A stretch of DNA of 64,000 nucleotides, from assembly GCF_029714945.1 (NCBI RefSeq), contig NZ_CP121634.1:992001-1056000 (forward strand), given 5' to 3'. How positions within the stretch are numbered: position 1 is the stretch's first letter; each line of letters begins with the position of its first letter. Origin of the DNA: Bradyrhizobium sp. CIAT3101. Lineage in GTDB: Bacteria > Pseudomonadota > Alphaproteobacteria > Rhizobiales > Xanthobacteraceae. A program made the translations under genes and the position numbers. The notes under the pieces were generated by a model. It was given only the letters and a program-made list of their open reading frames with translations. It did no database searches and had not been told where the DNA came from. Shown piece by piece: positions 1-7,754 of the stretch.

Positions 1-218
1 TCGGATCGGAATTTCTTGCGCTCCTTGCCATGCAGGCCCTTGGCGTCCGCCTGCTTGGAGCATTCGAGCGACTCGGCCGAGTGCTCCTTCGGCGCCTTCT
101 TGTCGGTGGTGGCAGCGGCATCGGTCTTTGCGGCCGGCGCAGCGGTCTGCGCGAAGGCAGTGCCGGTGGCGAACAGCGAGGCGATCACGACGACGGCGAG
201 GCGGGTGGCGAGGGTCAT
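1..218 (-). CDS. PsiF-family periplasmic protein (3' end outside window)
   Basis: The first 72 codons of a small exported protein are visible; the stop lies beyond the left edge. Residues 1-23 form a classic signal peptide ending in ATAFA-like sequence (TGTAFAQ), followed by an Ala/Lys/Thr-rich linker. At about residue 53 a Cys-containing motif begins (CSKQADAKGLHGKERKKF), which matches the start of the PsiF repeat: Cys, about 20 residues rich in Lys and Gly, then Cys. PsiF was named for phosphate-starvation induction in E. coli, but its biochemical role is unknown and phosphate control here is not shown. The gene diverges from another Cys-pair periplasmic protein at 405, which may be a distant relative. 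Confidence 0.8.
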   Translation of the reverse strand, partial: MTLATRLAVVVIASLFATGTAFAQTAAPAAKTDAAATTDKKAPKEHSAESLECSKQADAKGLHGKERKKFRS

Positions 219-404
219 GGTGTAGCTCTTCTTGCGAGAGTTGCGGAGGAGCGGGAACGTCGGCCTGCCTTGCTGAACGCCACATGAATAATCCTGAACG
301 GTGCGATCACTATATTTTGGCTCCGAGCCCCATCGCTTCCTTGTCGGAAGTCCGGGGCACGCTAGGATAGCAATCCTCGTTTGCTTCCCTGAGGGAGACC
401 AAGG
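219..404. other. Divergent intergenic region, promoters presumed
   Basis: This 186-bp spacer separates two divergently read genes for small exported proteins, so both promoters should lie here. It is more AT-rich around 290-320 than the coding flanks. I could not identify a convincing -35/-10 pair, Pho box or other operator by eye. Confidence 0.4.
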
Positions 405-911
405 ATGACCATTCAAGCCAAATTGTTGTGTGCGATTGCGGCGTCGAGCGTTGCCGCGCTGATGGCGAGTGCGCCGGCGCAGGCGCTGACCTCGCAGGAG
501 TGCAGTGCGAAATACCAGGCCGCCAAGAAGGACGGCTCGCTCGGCACCATGAAGTGGAATGACTTCCGCAAGGCCCAGTGCGGCGCCGATGCAACGCCGG
601 CCGCCGCACCGACCGCGGCGGCCCCGGCCGCGCCTCCGCCCGCCGCCGAGCCGAAGCAGGCCAAGAAGGAGGCAGCCCCCGCTGCTGCTCCGGCGTCGAC
701 GATGCCGACCATGCCGGTGGGCAACGCCGTCTTCCCGAACGCGGTCGATGCCAAATACGCCAAGGAGAGCGCGGGCAAGGCTCGCCTCCACACCTGCGTC
801 GACCAGTACAACGCCAACAAGGCCACCAACGGCAATGGCGGCATGAAGTGGATCGAGAAGGGCGGCGGCTATTACAGCGAATGCAACAAGAAGCTGAAGG
901 GCGCCGCCTGA
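405..911 (+). CDS. Exported protein with two Cys/MKW repeats (PsiF-like?)
   Basis: A 168-residue protein with a signal peptide (residues 1-28, cleavage near APAQA). Two similar segments flank an Ala/Pro-rich linker (about residues 63-105). The first runs from CSAKYQAAKK to MKWNDFRKAQC (Cys-x25-Cys), the second from CVDQYNANK to MKWIEKGGGYYSEC (Cys-x28-Cys). Each carries a G-x-MKW core between its cysteines, so the protein looks like an internal duplication, perhaps with one disulfide per repeat in the periplasm. The Cys spacing recalls the PsiF repeat of the divergent neighbour, but homology is only suggested. Function is unknown. A purine-rich GGGAGACCAAGG precedes the ATG, and a strong hairpin follows the stop. 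Confidence 0.8.
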   Translation: MTIQAKLLCAIAASSVAALMASAPAQALTSQECSAKYQAAKKDGSLGTMKWNDFRKAQCGADATPAAAPTAAAPAAPPPAAEPKQAKKEAAPAAAPASTMPTMPVGNAVFPNAVDAKYAKESAGKARLHTCVDQYNANKATNGNGGMKWIEKGGGYYSECNKKLKGAA

Positions 912-926
912 GCTTCAACTGACGCC

Positions 927-951
927 GAGGCCGGAGCCAAGCTCCGGCCTC
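927..951 (+). terminator. Terminator-like hairpin after the exported protein
   Basis: A perfect 11-bp inverted repeat (GAGGCCGGAGC / GCTCCGGCCTC) with a 3-nt CAA loop starts 16 nt after the stop codon, followed by TTGCTT. The stem is very stable; the T-tract is weak, as is usual in this genome. Confidence 0.75.
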
Positions 952-967
952 TTGCTTAGGTTATTGT

Positions 968-1020
968 TAGAGCATGATCTTTTCGGAAAACCGCTTCACG
1001 CTTTTCCGGATCATGCTCTA
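968..1020. repeat. Interspersed palindromic repeat (TAGAGCATGATC family)
   Basis: Perfect 12-bp outer arms TAGAGCATGATC (968-979) and GATCATGCTCTA (1009-1020) flank an inner pair of complementary segments (TTCGGAAAA and CTTTTCCGG) around CCGCTTCACG. This sequence type is a common short intergenic palindrome in Bradyrhizobium and Rhodopseudomonas genomes, known to me from general knowledge rather than a search. The right arm contains the stop codon of the TetR gene, so the element abuts and enters the end of that gene. It could act as a bidirectional terminator between the convergent genes. Confidence 0.8.
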
Positions 1021-1566
1021 ATCCAGCAATTTCTCGGCCGATTTCGCCACGAGCTGCGACCGCTTGCGCGGGCCGCGCTCGACGAACAACAGGCTTTGGC
1101 CGAAGATGAAGCAATAGAACAGGAACGCCTGCGCCTCGGCCTCCTCGGGCTCGAGACCGGTCGCGCGATAGAGCTCGGCAACGTGCTTCAGCCGGGCTGT
1201 ATCCACGCTCGCCACCGCCGCAGCGGCGCTCTCGTCGGAGCGCGCCCACTGCCGGATCGCGAGCTCGATCGCCATGCCCTCCGGATTGAGCCGCTCGGAA
1301 TAGAGCTGGATCACCGCCCTCAGCCGCTCGCGGGGCGCTTGCCCGTCCAGGCTGGTCTGCTGTGCGATTGATGCCGAGCGTCCCTCGCGCCAGTGCACCA
1401 GCATGGCGTCGAGCAGCGCGGCGCGGTCGGCGAAGCGGCGGTAGAAGCCGCCCTTGGTGACGCCCAAATTCTTGGCGAGCACCTCGACCCGTACCCCTTC
1501 GACCCCAGCGCGGGCGAGCTCGGTAAACCCTGCCTCGACCCAGACATCGCCCTTGCCGTCGTTCAT
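1018..1566 (-). CDS. TetR/AcrR-family transcriptional regulator
   Basis: A 182-residue regulator with the usual TetR plan: an N-terminal helix-turn-helix at about residues 10-55 (core VEVLAKNLGVTKGGFYRRF, then ADRAALLDAMLVHW) and a variable helical ligand-binding C-terminus. It diverges from two thioesterase genes across a 100-bp spacer holding two near-identical palindromes, the expected arrangement for an autoregulated repressor of that operon. The ligand is unknown; an acyl-CoA or aromatic thioester would fit the thioesterases (inference). Its stop codon falls in a genomic palindromic repeat, so the extreme C-terminus (EKLLD) may have been set by the insertion of that element. Confidence 0.9.
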   Translation of the reverse strand: MNDGKGDVWVEAGFTELARAGVEGVRVEVLAKNLGVTKGGFYRRFADRAALLDAMLVHWREGRSASIAQQTSLDGQAPRERLRAVIQLYSERLNPEGMAIELAIRQWARSDESAAAAVASVDTARLKHVAELYRATGLEPEEAEAQAFLFYCFIFGQSLLFVERGPRKRSQLVAKSAEKLLD

Positions 1567-1586
1567 GAAGGAAGCCTCACCGGTTC

Positions 1587-1640
1587 TTGATACGGTGCCG
1601 TATTGCTAACGCGTCCAACGCCTGATACGCTACCGTATCA
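1587..1640. promoter_or_regulatory. Two palindromic TetR-type operators
   Basis: Two palindromes of the same sequence family lie between the divergent start codons: ATACGGTGCCGTAT at 1590-1603 (half-site ATACGG) and TGATACGCTACCGTATCA at 1623-1640. Both read TGATACG-N-CGTAT(CA) with matching half-sites, 34-35 bp centre to centre, about three helical turns. Two copies of one dyad next to a divergent TetR gene strongly suggest binding sites that repress both transcripts; binding has not been shown. Confidence 0.75.
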
Positions 1641-1666
1641 AGATCAAAAGACAGACAGGGCAGGGA

Positions 1667-2101
1667 ATGGCGATGGAGCAAGAGGCGACCTATCGCGGCA
1701 CGGTCTATCCATGGCAGTGCGATCATGTCGGTCACATGAACATCATGTGGTACGTCGGCAAATTCGACGAGGCCAATTGGAATTGGTTCGCCCGGCTCGG
1801 GCTGACGCCGAGCTATCTCCGCTCCTCCGGCCGCGGCATGGCGGCGGTGCAGCAGAACATCACCTACAAGCGCGAGCTGCTCGCCGGCGACATCGTCGAG
1901 ATACGCAGCCATCTGCTGGAGGTTCGCGACAAGTCAATCCGCTTCCGGCACGAGATGACGAATGCCGAGACCGGCGAGATGGCTGCGTTCTGCGAAATCA
2001 CCGCCGTGCACATGGATCGCAGCCAGCGCAAATCCGCGGCGTTCGCGGATGCCATCCGCGAGATCGCACTGAGATATCTCGTCGAACCGGCCGAGGTCTG
2101 A
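1667..2101 (+). CDS. Hotdog acyl-CoA thioesterase (4HBT family)
   Basis: A 144-residue single hotdog-fold domain of the 4-hydroxybenzoyl-CoA thioesterase/YbgC type, hydrolysing an acyl- or aroyl-CoA to free acid and CoA in the cytoplasm. The N-terminal signature WQCDHVGHMNIMWYVGKFDEA supplies the catalytic Asp in the D-x-x-G-H-x-N motif, seen here as DHVGHMN. The substrate cannot be read from sequence. It is the first gene of a two-thioesterase unit (3-nt gap to the next gene) under apparent TetR control. The start is ATG at 1667 after CAGGGA; a second in-frame ATG two codons later is also possible. Confidence 0.85.
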   Translation: MAMEQEATYRGTVYPWQCDHVGHMNIMWYVGKFDEANWNWFARLGLTPSYLRSSGRGMAAVQQNITYKRELLAGDIVEIRSHLLEVRDKSIRFRHEMTNAETGEMAAFCEITAVHMDRSQRKSAAFADAIREIALRYLVEPAEV

Positions 2102-2104
2102 GCC

Positions 2105-2581
2105 ATGGCTGCGTTCGAGCCGAAAAACCCCGGCTATCGTGCGGCGGCCATTGCGATGTTCGAGGGCCAGCCGGCGATGCGCACGCTCGGCATCGTGATT
2201 GTCCGCCTCGCGCCGGGCGAGGTCGAGCTGGCGATGCTGCATTCCCCTGAATTCACGCAGCAGAACGGTTTTATCCATGCCGGGATCATCACCGCCGGGC
2301 TCGACAATTCCTGCGGTGTCGCCGCCTTCACACTGATGCCGTCGGAGGCCGATATCCTCACCGTCGAGTTCAAGACCACGCTGCTCGCCCCTGCCCGCGG
2401 CGAGCGTTTCGTGTTCAAGGCCGAGGTGATCAAGCCTGGCCGTACGTTGACCTTCTGCGAGGCCAAGGCGTTTGCCGAGCACGAGGGTAGGACCACGCTG
2501 ATTGCCACCATGACCGGAACGCTCATGGCGATGCTGCCCCGCGCCGACACTCGGGGCGCGCAGGCCATTGTCGTGTCATAA
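2105..2581 (+). CDS. PaaI-family hotdog thioesterase
   Basis: A 158-residue hotdog protein of the PaaI/YigI type. The active-site helix region reads NGFIHAGIITAGLDNSCG, in which the usual HGG becomes HAG. The strand region TVEFKTTLLAPARGERF is typical of the family. It should hydrolyse an acyl- or phenylacyl-CoA thioester. The ATG lies only 3 nt after the stop of the first thioesterase, so the two are co-transcribed and probably act on related CoA esters, or form a housekeeping pair for removing stalled CoA intermediates (inference). No further catabolic enzymes are present in the unit. Confidence 0.85.
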   Translation: MAAFEPKNPGYRAAAIAMFEGQPAMRTLGIVIVRLAPGEVELAMLHSPEFTQQNGFIHAGIITAGLDNSCGVAAFTLMPSEADILTVEFKTTLLAPARGERFVFKAEVIKPGRTLTFCEAKAFAEHEGRTTLIATMTGTLMAMLPRADTRGAQAIVVS

Positions 2582-2679
2582 CGCGGCAATGACATCCCAC
2601 CCACAACGTCCTATATGAGCCGTAACAATTCCCGGTCCGGGGCCGTACTTGCGGCGATAGGACCGAAACGGGACGAGAT

Positions 2680-3342
2680 ATGACTGGATTCAGGACTAAG
2701 GGCTTTGGGCCGACACGACGCGCCGCGTTGACGTTGATCGGGGCGGGCGTCTTCGCGGCTGGCGGGGTGACGTTGGCGCGCGCGGCTGCTGGCAGCGAAG
2801 ACGAAGTGCTGACCGAAGCCAGGGTGTTGCGCGATCCCGACGTCCCCGTCGCCGGCAATCCCGATGGCAACATCAGCATCATCGAGTGGTCCGACTACAA
2901 TTGTCCCTATTGCCGCAAGCTCGAGCCCGAGCTGCGCCAGGTCATCCAGGACGACGGCAAGGTCAGGCTGGTTCTGAAGGACTGGCCGATCCTCGGGCCC
3001 GTCTCCGTGACGGCCGCCCGGATCGCACTCGCCGCGAAATACCAGGACAAGTACCACAAGGCCCATGACGCCATGATGGGTGTCAGCTCGCGCCTGACCG
3101 AGTCGCGCATCAACGAGCTGCTCGCGGCCGCCGGCGTCGACATGGACCGCCTCAAGGGCGACCTCACCGCGCGCGCCAAGGACATCGACGCGATCCTCAA
3201 GCGCAACAACGAGCAGGCCGAGGCCTTCGGCTTCCGCGGCACGCCGTCCTTCATTGTCGGCAAATATCGCGTACCCGGTGCGCTCAGCATGGCCGAGTTC
3301 GAGCAGGTCATCGCCGACGCCCGCAAGGCCAAGATGAACTGA
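2680..3342 (+). CDS. DsbA-family thiol-disulfide oxidoreductase, Tat-exported
   Basis: A 220-residue exported thioredoxin-fold protein. The N-terminus carries a Tat-like signal (TRRAALTLIGAGVFAAGG, residues 10-27) ending near residue 37. The DsbA-like domain follows, with the active-site CPYC motif in DYNCPYCRKLEPE at about residue 75 and the cis-Pro loop RGTPSFIVG near residue 189. It probably oxidises or isomerises disulfides of exported proteins in the periplasm; a partner DsbB is not in the window. It resembles the BdbD/Com1 group of short DsbA proteins. Downstream is a hairpin shared with a convergent gene. Confidence 0.88.
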   Translation: MTGFRTKGFGPTRRAALTLIGAGVFAAGGVTLARAAAGSEDEVLTEARVLRDPDVPVAGNPDGNISIIEWSDYNCPYCRKLEPELRQVIQDDGKVRLVLKDWPILGPVSVTAARIALAAKYQDKYHKAHDAMMGVSSRLTESRINELLAAAGVDMDRLKGDLTARAKDIDAILKRNNEQAEAFGFRGTPSFIVGKYRVPGALSMAEFEQVIADARKAKMN

Positions 3343-3372
3343 CGCGCAGCAGCGTTCATCGCAGCCAACACA

Positions 3373-3403
3373 AAGGCGCCGCCGCGGATCGCGACGGCGC
3401 CTT
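3373..3403. terminator. Bidirectional terminator hairpin
   Basis: Inverted repeat AAGGCGCCG (3373-3381) / CGGCGCCTT (3395-3403) lies between the convergent DsbA-like gene and the small membrane protein at 3421-3627. The A-T ends of the stem give a short A/T tract on either strand, which suits termination in both directions. Confidence 0.65.
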
Positions 3404-3420
3404 GTTCATTGCGGGCGAGA

Positions 3421-3627
3421 TTACTTCGACGAAATCCGGACCCAGTCCTTGTGCGCGCGGTCCTGCAGCGCATTCCAGTCGGCCTTCGCTACATCCCAGT
3501 TCACGATGGTGCGATTGGCAGTCGCGACCTCGCCATTGGCGACGGACGACGTCTGCATGGAATCATAGACATACACGCCGCAGCCGAGCAGCAGCGCACC
3601 CAAAATCATTCCGAAAAAAGTCTGCAT
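3421..3627 (-). CDS. Small single-pass membrane protein, unknown function
   Basis: A 68-residue protein with one hydrophobic N-terminal segment (FFGMILGALLLGCGVYVY, residues 4-21) and a polar tail ending NALQDRAHKDWVRISSK. The topology suggests an inner-membrane anchor with a periplasmic tail. I do not recognise a family. GGAGGTTCGCC precedes the ATG (reverse strand), a strong ribosome-binding site. It lies 81 nt beyond the end of the esterase gene on the same strand and could be read through from that operon or be independent. Codon use is like its neighbours, so it is probably a real gene. Confidence 0.7.
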   Translation of the reverse strand: MQTFFGMILGALLLGCGVYVYDSMQTSSVANGEVATANRTIVNWDVAKADWNALQDRAHKDWVRISSK

Positions 3628-3708
3628 GGCGAACCTCCGGTGTGGGCGGATAACGTCGGCCCGGAGTGATGGTTCCGCGGCACTACGGCGCGGGTAAGGA
3701 CGGCTCGT

Positions 3709-4779
3709 TCATCCTTCATTCAGCCATTGCAGCAGCACGGCGTTGATCTCGCGCGGATAGGTATGGCTGAGGTCGTCGATCTCGCGATAGGTCACATCGG
3801 CGCCGGCGGCCGCGAGTGCCGCTTGCGTCTGCCGTGCGGTCTGCACCGGAAACATCCAGTCGAGCTTGCCGTGAGTGATGAAGATCGGCAGGCCCTGCAG
3901 GCGCGTGGCATCGGCCATCTCCGCCATCAGCGGATGGAAGGTCGCCGACACCGGTGCGAGATGAGTGAAGGGCGAGGCGCCATCCAGCCCGCTGACATAG
4001 CAGAACGTGCCGCCGTCGCTCATGCCGGTCAGCAGCATCCGCGAGGCATCGACCCGCCAGCGGCCGCGCACGGTTTCGAGTATCCGCATCAGATTGGGCG
4101 TGTCGGTGTCGTCGCCCATCAGCGCCCAGGTCTGTCCGGTCGCGGTCGGTGCCACCAGGATCGCGCCAAGGCTGCGGGCATCGCGCAGCCAGCTCCACAG
4201 AAAGCCGCGGCCATTGCCGCTGCCGCCATGCAGCGCCATCACCAGAGGCCAGTTGCGATCGGGCGTGTAATACTCGGGAACGTAGACCGAGAAGCCGCCG
4301 CGGCTGCCGGGCTCGTTGTGATCATGGAAGACGCCGGTGTCCTCGCCGGCGGCGACCTCCAGCCGCGCCAGCAACTCACCATTCTCGCGATTGCCGGTGT
4401 TGAGGAAGAAATTGCTCACCGGTGGAAACTGCGCAGACAGCGGATAAAGCGCCTCTTGTGCCCGCGGCAGATGGCGCAGCGCGCGGAACACCGCGACGAG
4501 ATCGCCATTGCCGCGCTCGACGTCGCGAATGCCGGCAAAGGCGGACAGCGTCTCGTCGCAGGCGCGATCGAGCCGCTCGCGCAGTCCGGCGAACTGCTCC
4601 GGCCACGCTCCGATCGCTGCGCGTGCCGACTGAAGCGCGTCGTCCGGTGCGCCGATGGCGTTCATCACCGAGCCGAAGGCCGGCGGATGCAAGTGCCGGG
4701 CGAAGTAGCCGAGCGCCTCCAGTGCATTGAGCAACGGCGGCAGCACGGCCACGATGTCGTCAACGACGGCCTCGGTCAT
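3709..4779 (-). CDS. Alpha/beta-hydrolase (phospholipase/carboxylesterase-like)
   Basis: A 356-residue protein with an unassigned N-terminal helical region of about 150 residues and a C-terminal alpha/beta-hydrolase domain. The oxyanion strand reads MALHGGSGNGRGF, the nucleophile elbow GMSDGG (Ser in G-x-S-x-G form), the acid is likely in GKLDWMFP and the catalytic His in DDLSHTYP. This matches the esterase/phospholipase-carboxylesterase branch (YpfH, PHB-depolymerase-like). No signal peptide is seen, so it is probably cytoplasmic. It starts 20 nt after the stop of the DegP-like pseudoprotease gene and is almost certainly co-transcribed with it, which suggests a shared but unknown task. The substrate is not predictable. 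Confidence 0.82.
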   Translation of the reverse strand: MTEAVVDDIVAVLPPLLNALEALGYFARHLHPPAFGSVMNAIGAPDDALQSARAAIGAWPEQFAGLRERLDRACDETLSAFAGIRDVERGNGDLVAVFRALRHLPRAQEALYPLSAQFPPVSNFFLNTGNRENGELLARLEVAAGEDTGVFHDHNEPGSRGGFSVYVPEYYTPDRNWPLVMALHGGSGNGRGFLWSWLRDARSLGAILVAPTATGQTWALMGDDTDTPNLMRILETVRGRWRVDASRMLLTGMSDGGTFCYVSGLDGASPFTHLAPVSATFHPLMAEMADATRLQGLPIFITHGKLDWMFPVQTARQTQAALAAAGADVTYREIDDLSHTYPREINAVLLQWLNEG

Positions 4780-4799
4780 CGCTGCTTCCTCTGTCTGGA

Positions 4800-5789
4800 T
4801 CAGTGCAGCTTCGGCGCTTTCAGAAGCTTGAAGCGATCGGTCGAGGTCACCGTGACGTCGAAGGTGACGCCTTCATGATGCGCGGTGCCTTGATGATGCA
4901 CGGTGAGAGGCACGTCGACGCCGGCGGCACCGAGGTCCCACATCTTCTTGTAGAAGTCGGTCTGGCTCGTGACCTTCTCGCCATCCACGGCAAGAATGAC
5001 GTCGCCGGTCTTGAGTTCGGCGCGCGCGGCGGGACCGTTGGCGGAGATTCCGATAACCACCACGCGGTTGTCGATCTCGGTCGAAAAGAGTCCGAGCCAC
5101 GGGCGTGCCGGCTTGTTGACACGGCCGAACTTGCGGAGGTCGTCGAGGATCGGCTTTAGCAGGTCGATCGGCACGATCATGTTGACATGCTCGGCCTTGC
5201 CGTCGCGTTCACGCTCGAGCTGGAGCGAGCCGATGCCGATCAGCTCGCCACGCTCGTTGATCAGTCCCGTGCCGCCCCAGTTCGGATGAGCCGGATAGGT
5301 GAACAAGGCCTCGTCGAGCAGATACTCCCAGTAGCCCGCGAATTCCTGCTTGGCGACGATCTGGCTCGCGACCGATCGCGTTCGCCCGCCGGCGCCGCCG
5401 ACCACGACGCGGTCGCCGAGCCGGGTGTCCGCCGAGGAGCCGAGCGGCAGAGGCTCGATGTCGAGCCGGCCGAGCGCCTGCACCAGGCCGAAGCCGGTGA
5501 CGGAATCGAAGCCCAGCACATGTCCCTCCACCACGCGCCCGTCGCCGAGGTGAAGCCAGACGGATTCCGCCTCGGTAATCAGATAGCCGATGGTGAGCAC
5601 CAGCCCGTCGTCGATCACGACGCCGTTGCCGGCGCGCTCGGTGCCGAGAGTTTCGGCGCTGAAAGCGTCCGGCGGAATGATGGCGTGCAGGCCGACGACG
5701 GAGGCGAGCGCACGATCGAGATCGAAGCCGTAATCGCTCGCACGCGGCTGATTGGCCGGCGGCACTCTCCATTCGGTCAAGGCGGGCAT
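4800..5789 (-). CDS. DegP/HtrA-like pseudoprotease with PDZ domain
   Basis: A 329-residue protein with the HtrA layout: a trypsin-like beta-barrel domain (about residues 25-225) and a PDZ domain (about 235-325, core GPAARAELKTGDVILAVDG). All three catalytic positions appear replaced. The usual TNNHVI is TIGYLI (His to Tyr69), the Asp region S/T-D-I-A-L is TGFGL (Asp to Gly99), and GNSGG is PNWGG (Ser to Trp171). The fold elements around them are intact, so this looks like a maintained pseudoenzyme rather than a decayed gene. There is no signal peptide. The start is set by AGGAGA upstream of MPALTEW; a longer in-frame start 63 nt upstream is less likely. It precedes the esterase at 3709-4779 in an operon. 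Confidence 0.85.
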   Translation of the reverse strand: MPALTEWRVPPANQPRASDYGFDLDRALASVVGLHAIIPPDAFSAETLGTERAGNGVVIDDGLVLTIGYLITEAESVWLHLGDGRVVEGHVLGFDSVTGFGLVQALGRLDIEPLPLGSSADTRLGDRVVVGGAGGRTRSVASQIVAKQEFAGYWEYLLDEALFTYPAHPNWGGTGLINERGELIGIGSLQLERERDGKAEHVNMIVPIDLLKPILDDLRKFGRVNKPARPWLGLFSTEIDNRVVVIGISANGPAARAELKTGDVILAVDGEKVTSQTDFYKKMWDLGAAGVDVPLTVHHQGTAHHEGVTFDVTVTSTDRFKLLKAPKLH

Positions 5790-6075
5790 GGAGTTCTCCT
5801 GGCTGAGAGCATCGCTCCGCCATGGCTGCGGAACGACGCGCGAAGCAAGCATAATTTAGGCCGGAGGAGGCCGTCTTGAAAGGCTTGACCGCAACTATTC
5901 CAGATGTCGCGCCGCCGGTTTCCGAAGATGACAGGCATTGTTCACCTAAAGCCGGGCGGCAACCGCCCAATCCGGCATCGGTCGCATGGCTGGTGTCCCG
6001 CGAGATGCTAGGCGGAGTTCAATGAAGCTGCTAACCATTGCCGCTTCGTTTGACCAAGAGATCACGGACCAAACC

Positions 6076-7494
6076 ATGGACAATCGCAGCGACATCTGGC
6101 GTGGCATCGACACGATCAAGGGACGTTTCATCGACCTGAGCGACAAGGTCTGGGGTATGCCCGAGGTCTGCTACACCGAGGCGCGTTCCGCCGCCGAGCA
6201 TCTCGCCGAGTTGCGCCACCAGGGTTTCCGCATCACCGAGAAAGTGGCGGGCATTCCGACCGCGGTGATGGGCGAATGGGGCGAGGGCGGTCCGGTCATC
6301 GCCTTCATGGGTGAATATGACGCCCTGCCGGGCCTCAGCCAGGAGGCCGGTGTCGCCGAGCATCGTCCGGTCGAGACCGGCGGTCACGGCCATGGCTGCG
6401 GTCACAATCTGCTCGGTTCCGCAGCGCTCCTCGCCGCCACCGCCGTCAAGGACTGGCTCGCCGAGAACAAGGTGCCCGGCCGTGTGCGCTACTACGGTTG
6501 TCCGGCGGAAGAGGGCGGCGCGGCCAAGGCCTTCATGGTGCGCTCCGGCGCGTTCGAGGACGCCGATATTGCCATCACCTGGCATCCGCATAGTTTCTGG
6601 GAAGTCGCGGTGACGCCGTCGCTCGCCAACACCCGCGCCGACTTCATCTTCACCGGCCGCACCTCGCATGCTGCGGCGTCGCCCCATCTCGGCCGCTCCG
6701 CGCTCGACGCGGTGGAGCTGATGAATGTCGGCGTGAACTACATGCGCGAGCACATGCCGAGCGATGCGCGCGTGCACTACGCGCTGCTCGACACCGGCGG
6801 CATTGCGCCCAACGTGGTGCAGGCCCATGCCCGCGTGCGCTATTCCATTCGCGCCCGTGATCTGCCCGGCATGAACGAACTGGTCGGGCGCGTCAGCAAG
6901 ATCGCAGAGGGTGCGGCCTTGATGACCGAGACCAAGGTCGAGATGAAGATCATCTCCGCGGTCTCCAACATCCTGCCCAACACACCGCTGGAACAGGCGC
7001 TGCACCGGGTCATGGAAGAGCTCGGACCGCCGCATTTCGACGATGCCGACAATGGCTTTGCCAGCCAGATCCGCGCGACGCTGACCGACAAGGACATCGC
7101 GTCGGTCTATTACGCGATCGGCATGGAGCCGACCGATCGGCCGCTGGCCGACTTCCTGGTGCCGCTCGACGCCAAGCGCAACCCCTTGGTTGGCTCGACG
7201 GACGTCGGCGATGTGAGCTGGGTGGTGCCGACCGTGCAGGTACACGCACCAACGGTTGCAATCGGCACCCCGTTCCACACCTGGCAGGTTGTCGCGCAGG
7301 GCAAGAGCCCGCATGCCCACAAGGCGATGGTGCAGGCGGCCAAGGCCATGGCCGGCCTTGGCATCAAGGCGATGACCGAACCGGAACTGATCAAGGCCGC
7401 GAAGGCCGATCTCACGAAGCGGACGACCAAAACGCCTTATATCTGCCCGCTGCCGGACCACGTCGCGCCGCCACTCAATATGTCCGTGGCGTAG
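6076..7494 (+). CDS. M20-family amidohydrolase (AbgB-like)
   Basis: A 472-residue metallopeptidase of the M20D/AbgB group, which cleaves amide bonds of small N-acyl amino acids or peptides. Metal-site motifs are visible: GEYDALPGL (about residue 80), GHGHGCGHNLLG (about 105), EEGGAAK (about 146) and the HPHSFW loop (about 175). A lid/dimerisation domain follows from about residue 190, with GRTSHAAASPH, and the last metal His lies near GTPFHTWQ. It sits 260 bp upstream of a peptide ABC importer on the same strand, which suggests hydrolysis of an imported substrate. In-frame starts also exist at 6022 (good GGCGGAG ribosome site) and 5986; I prefer MDNRSDIW because the family begins there. Confidence 0.87.
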   Translation: MDNRSDIWRGIDTIKGRFIDLSDKVWGMPEVCYTEARSAAEHLAELRHQGFRITEKVAGIPTAVMGEWGEGGPVIAFMGEYDALPGLSQEAGVAEHRPVETGGHGHGCGHNLLGSAALLAATAVKDWLAENKVPGRVRYYGCPAEEGGAAKAFMVRSGAFEDADIAITWHPHSFWEVAVTPSLANTRADFIFTGRTSHAAASPHLGRSALDAVELMNVGVNYMREHMPSDARVHYALLDTGGIAPNVVQAHARVRYSIRARDLPGMNELVGRVSKIAEGAALMTETKVEMKIISAVSNILPNTPLEQALHRVMEELGPPHFDDADNGFASQIRATLTDKDIASVYYAIGMEPTDRPLADFLVPLDAKRNPLVGSTDVGDVSWVVPTVQVHAPTVAIGTPFHTWQVVAQGKSPHAHKAMVQAAKAMAGLGIKAMTEPELIKAAKADLTKRTTKTPYICPLPDHVAPPLNMSVA

Positions 7495-7754
7495 AATTCC
7501 ATCTCGATACTTCGTCTGATCTGAAGAGCAAATTTTCCGCAGTGCAACTTGGTTTCCCGCGGATTTTGGCGCGGGAATGCCGAACCGTTGGGCTGCGGAA
7601 GGAAGTTTTGCTCAACAGAAAGCCAGAACACCGTTTGCACACACACGGCCGCAGTTGACGCGCGGCCTATTCAGTGTGCCATCTACCGCCAGCCAAACTC
7701 GGCGGCCGGGCTGCGGCCGCCTGCATCCATACGGGAACCAGACGGGGGACAACC

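Noticed and set aside
5953..5968. GGGCGGCAACCGCCC hairpin before the M20 gene
   Set aside because: Short 6-bp stem with 3-nt loop, common by chance at this GC content; no supporting context.
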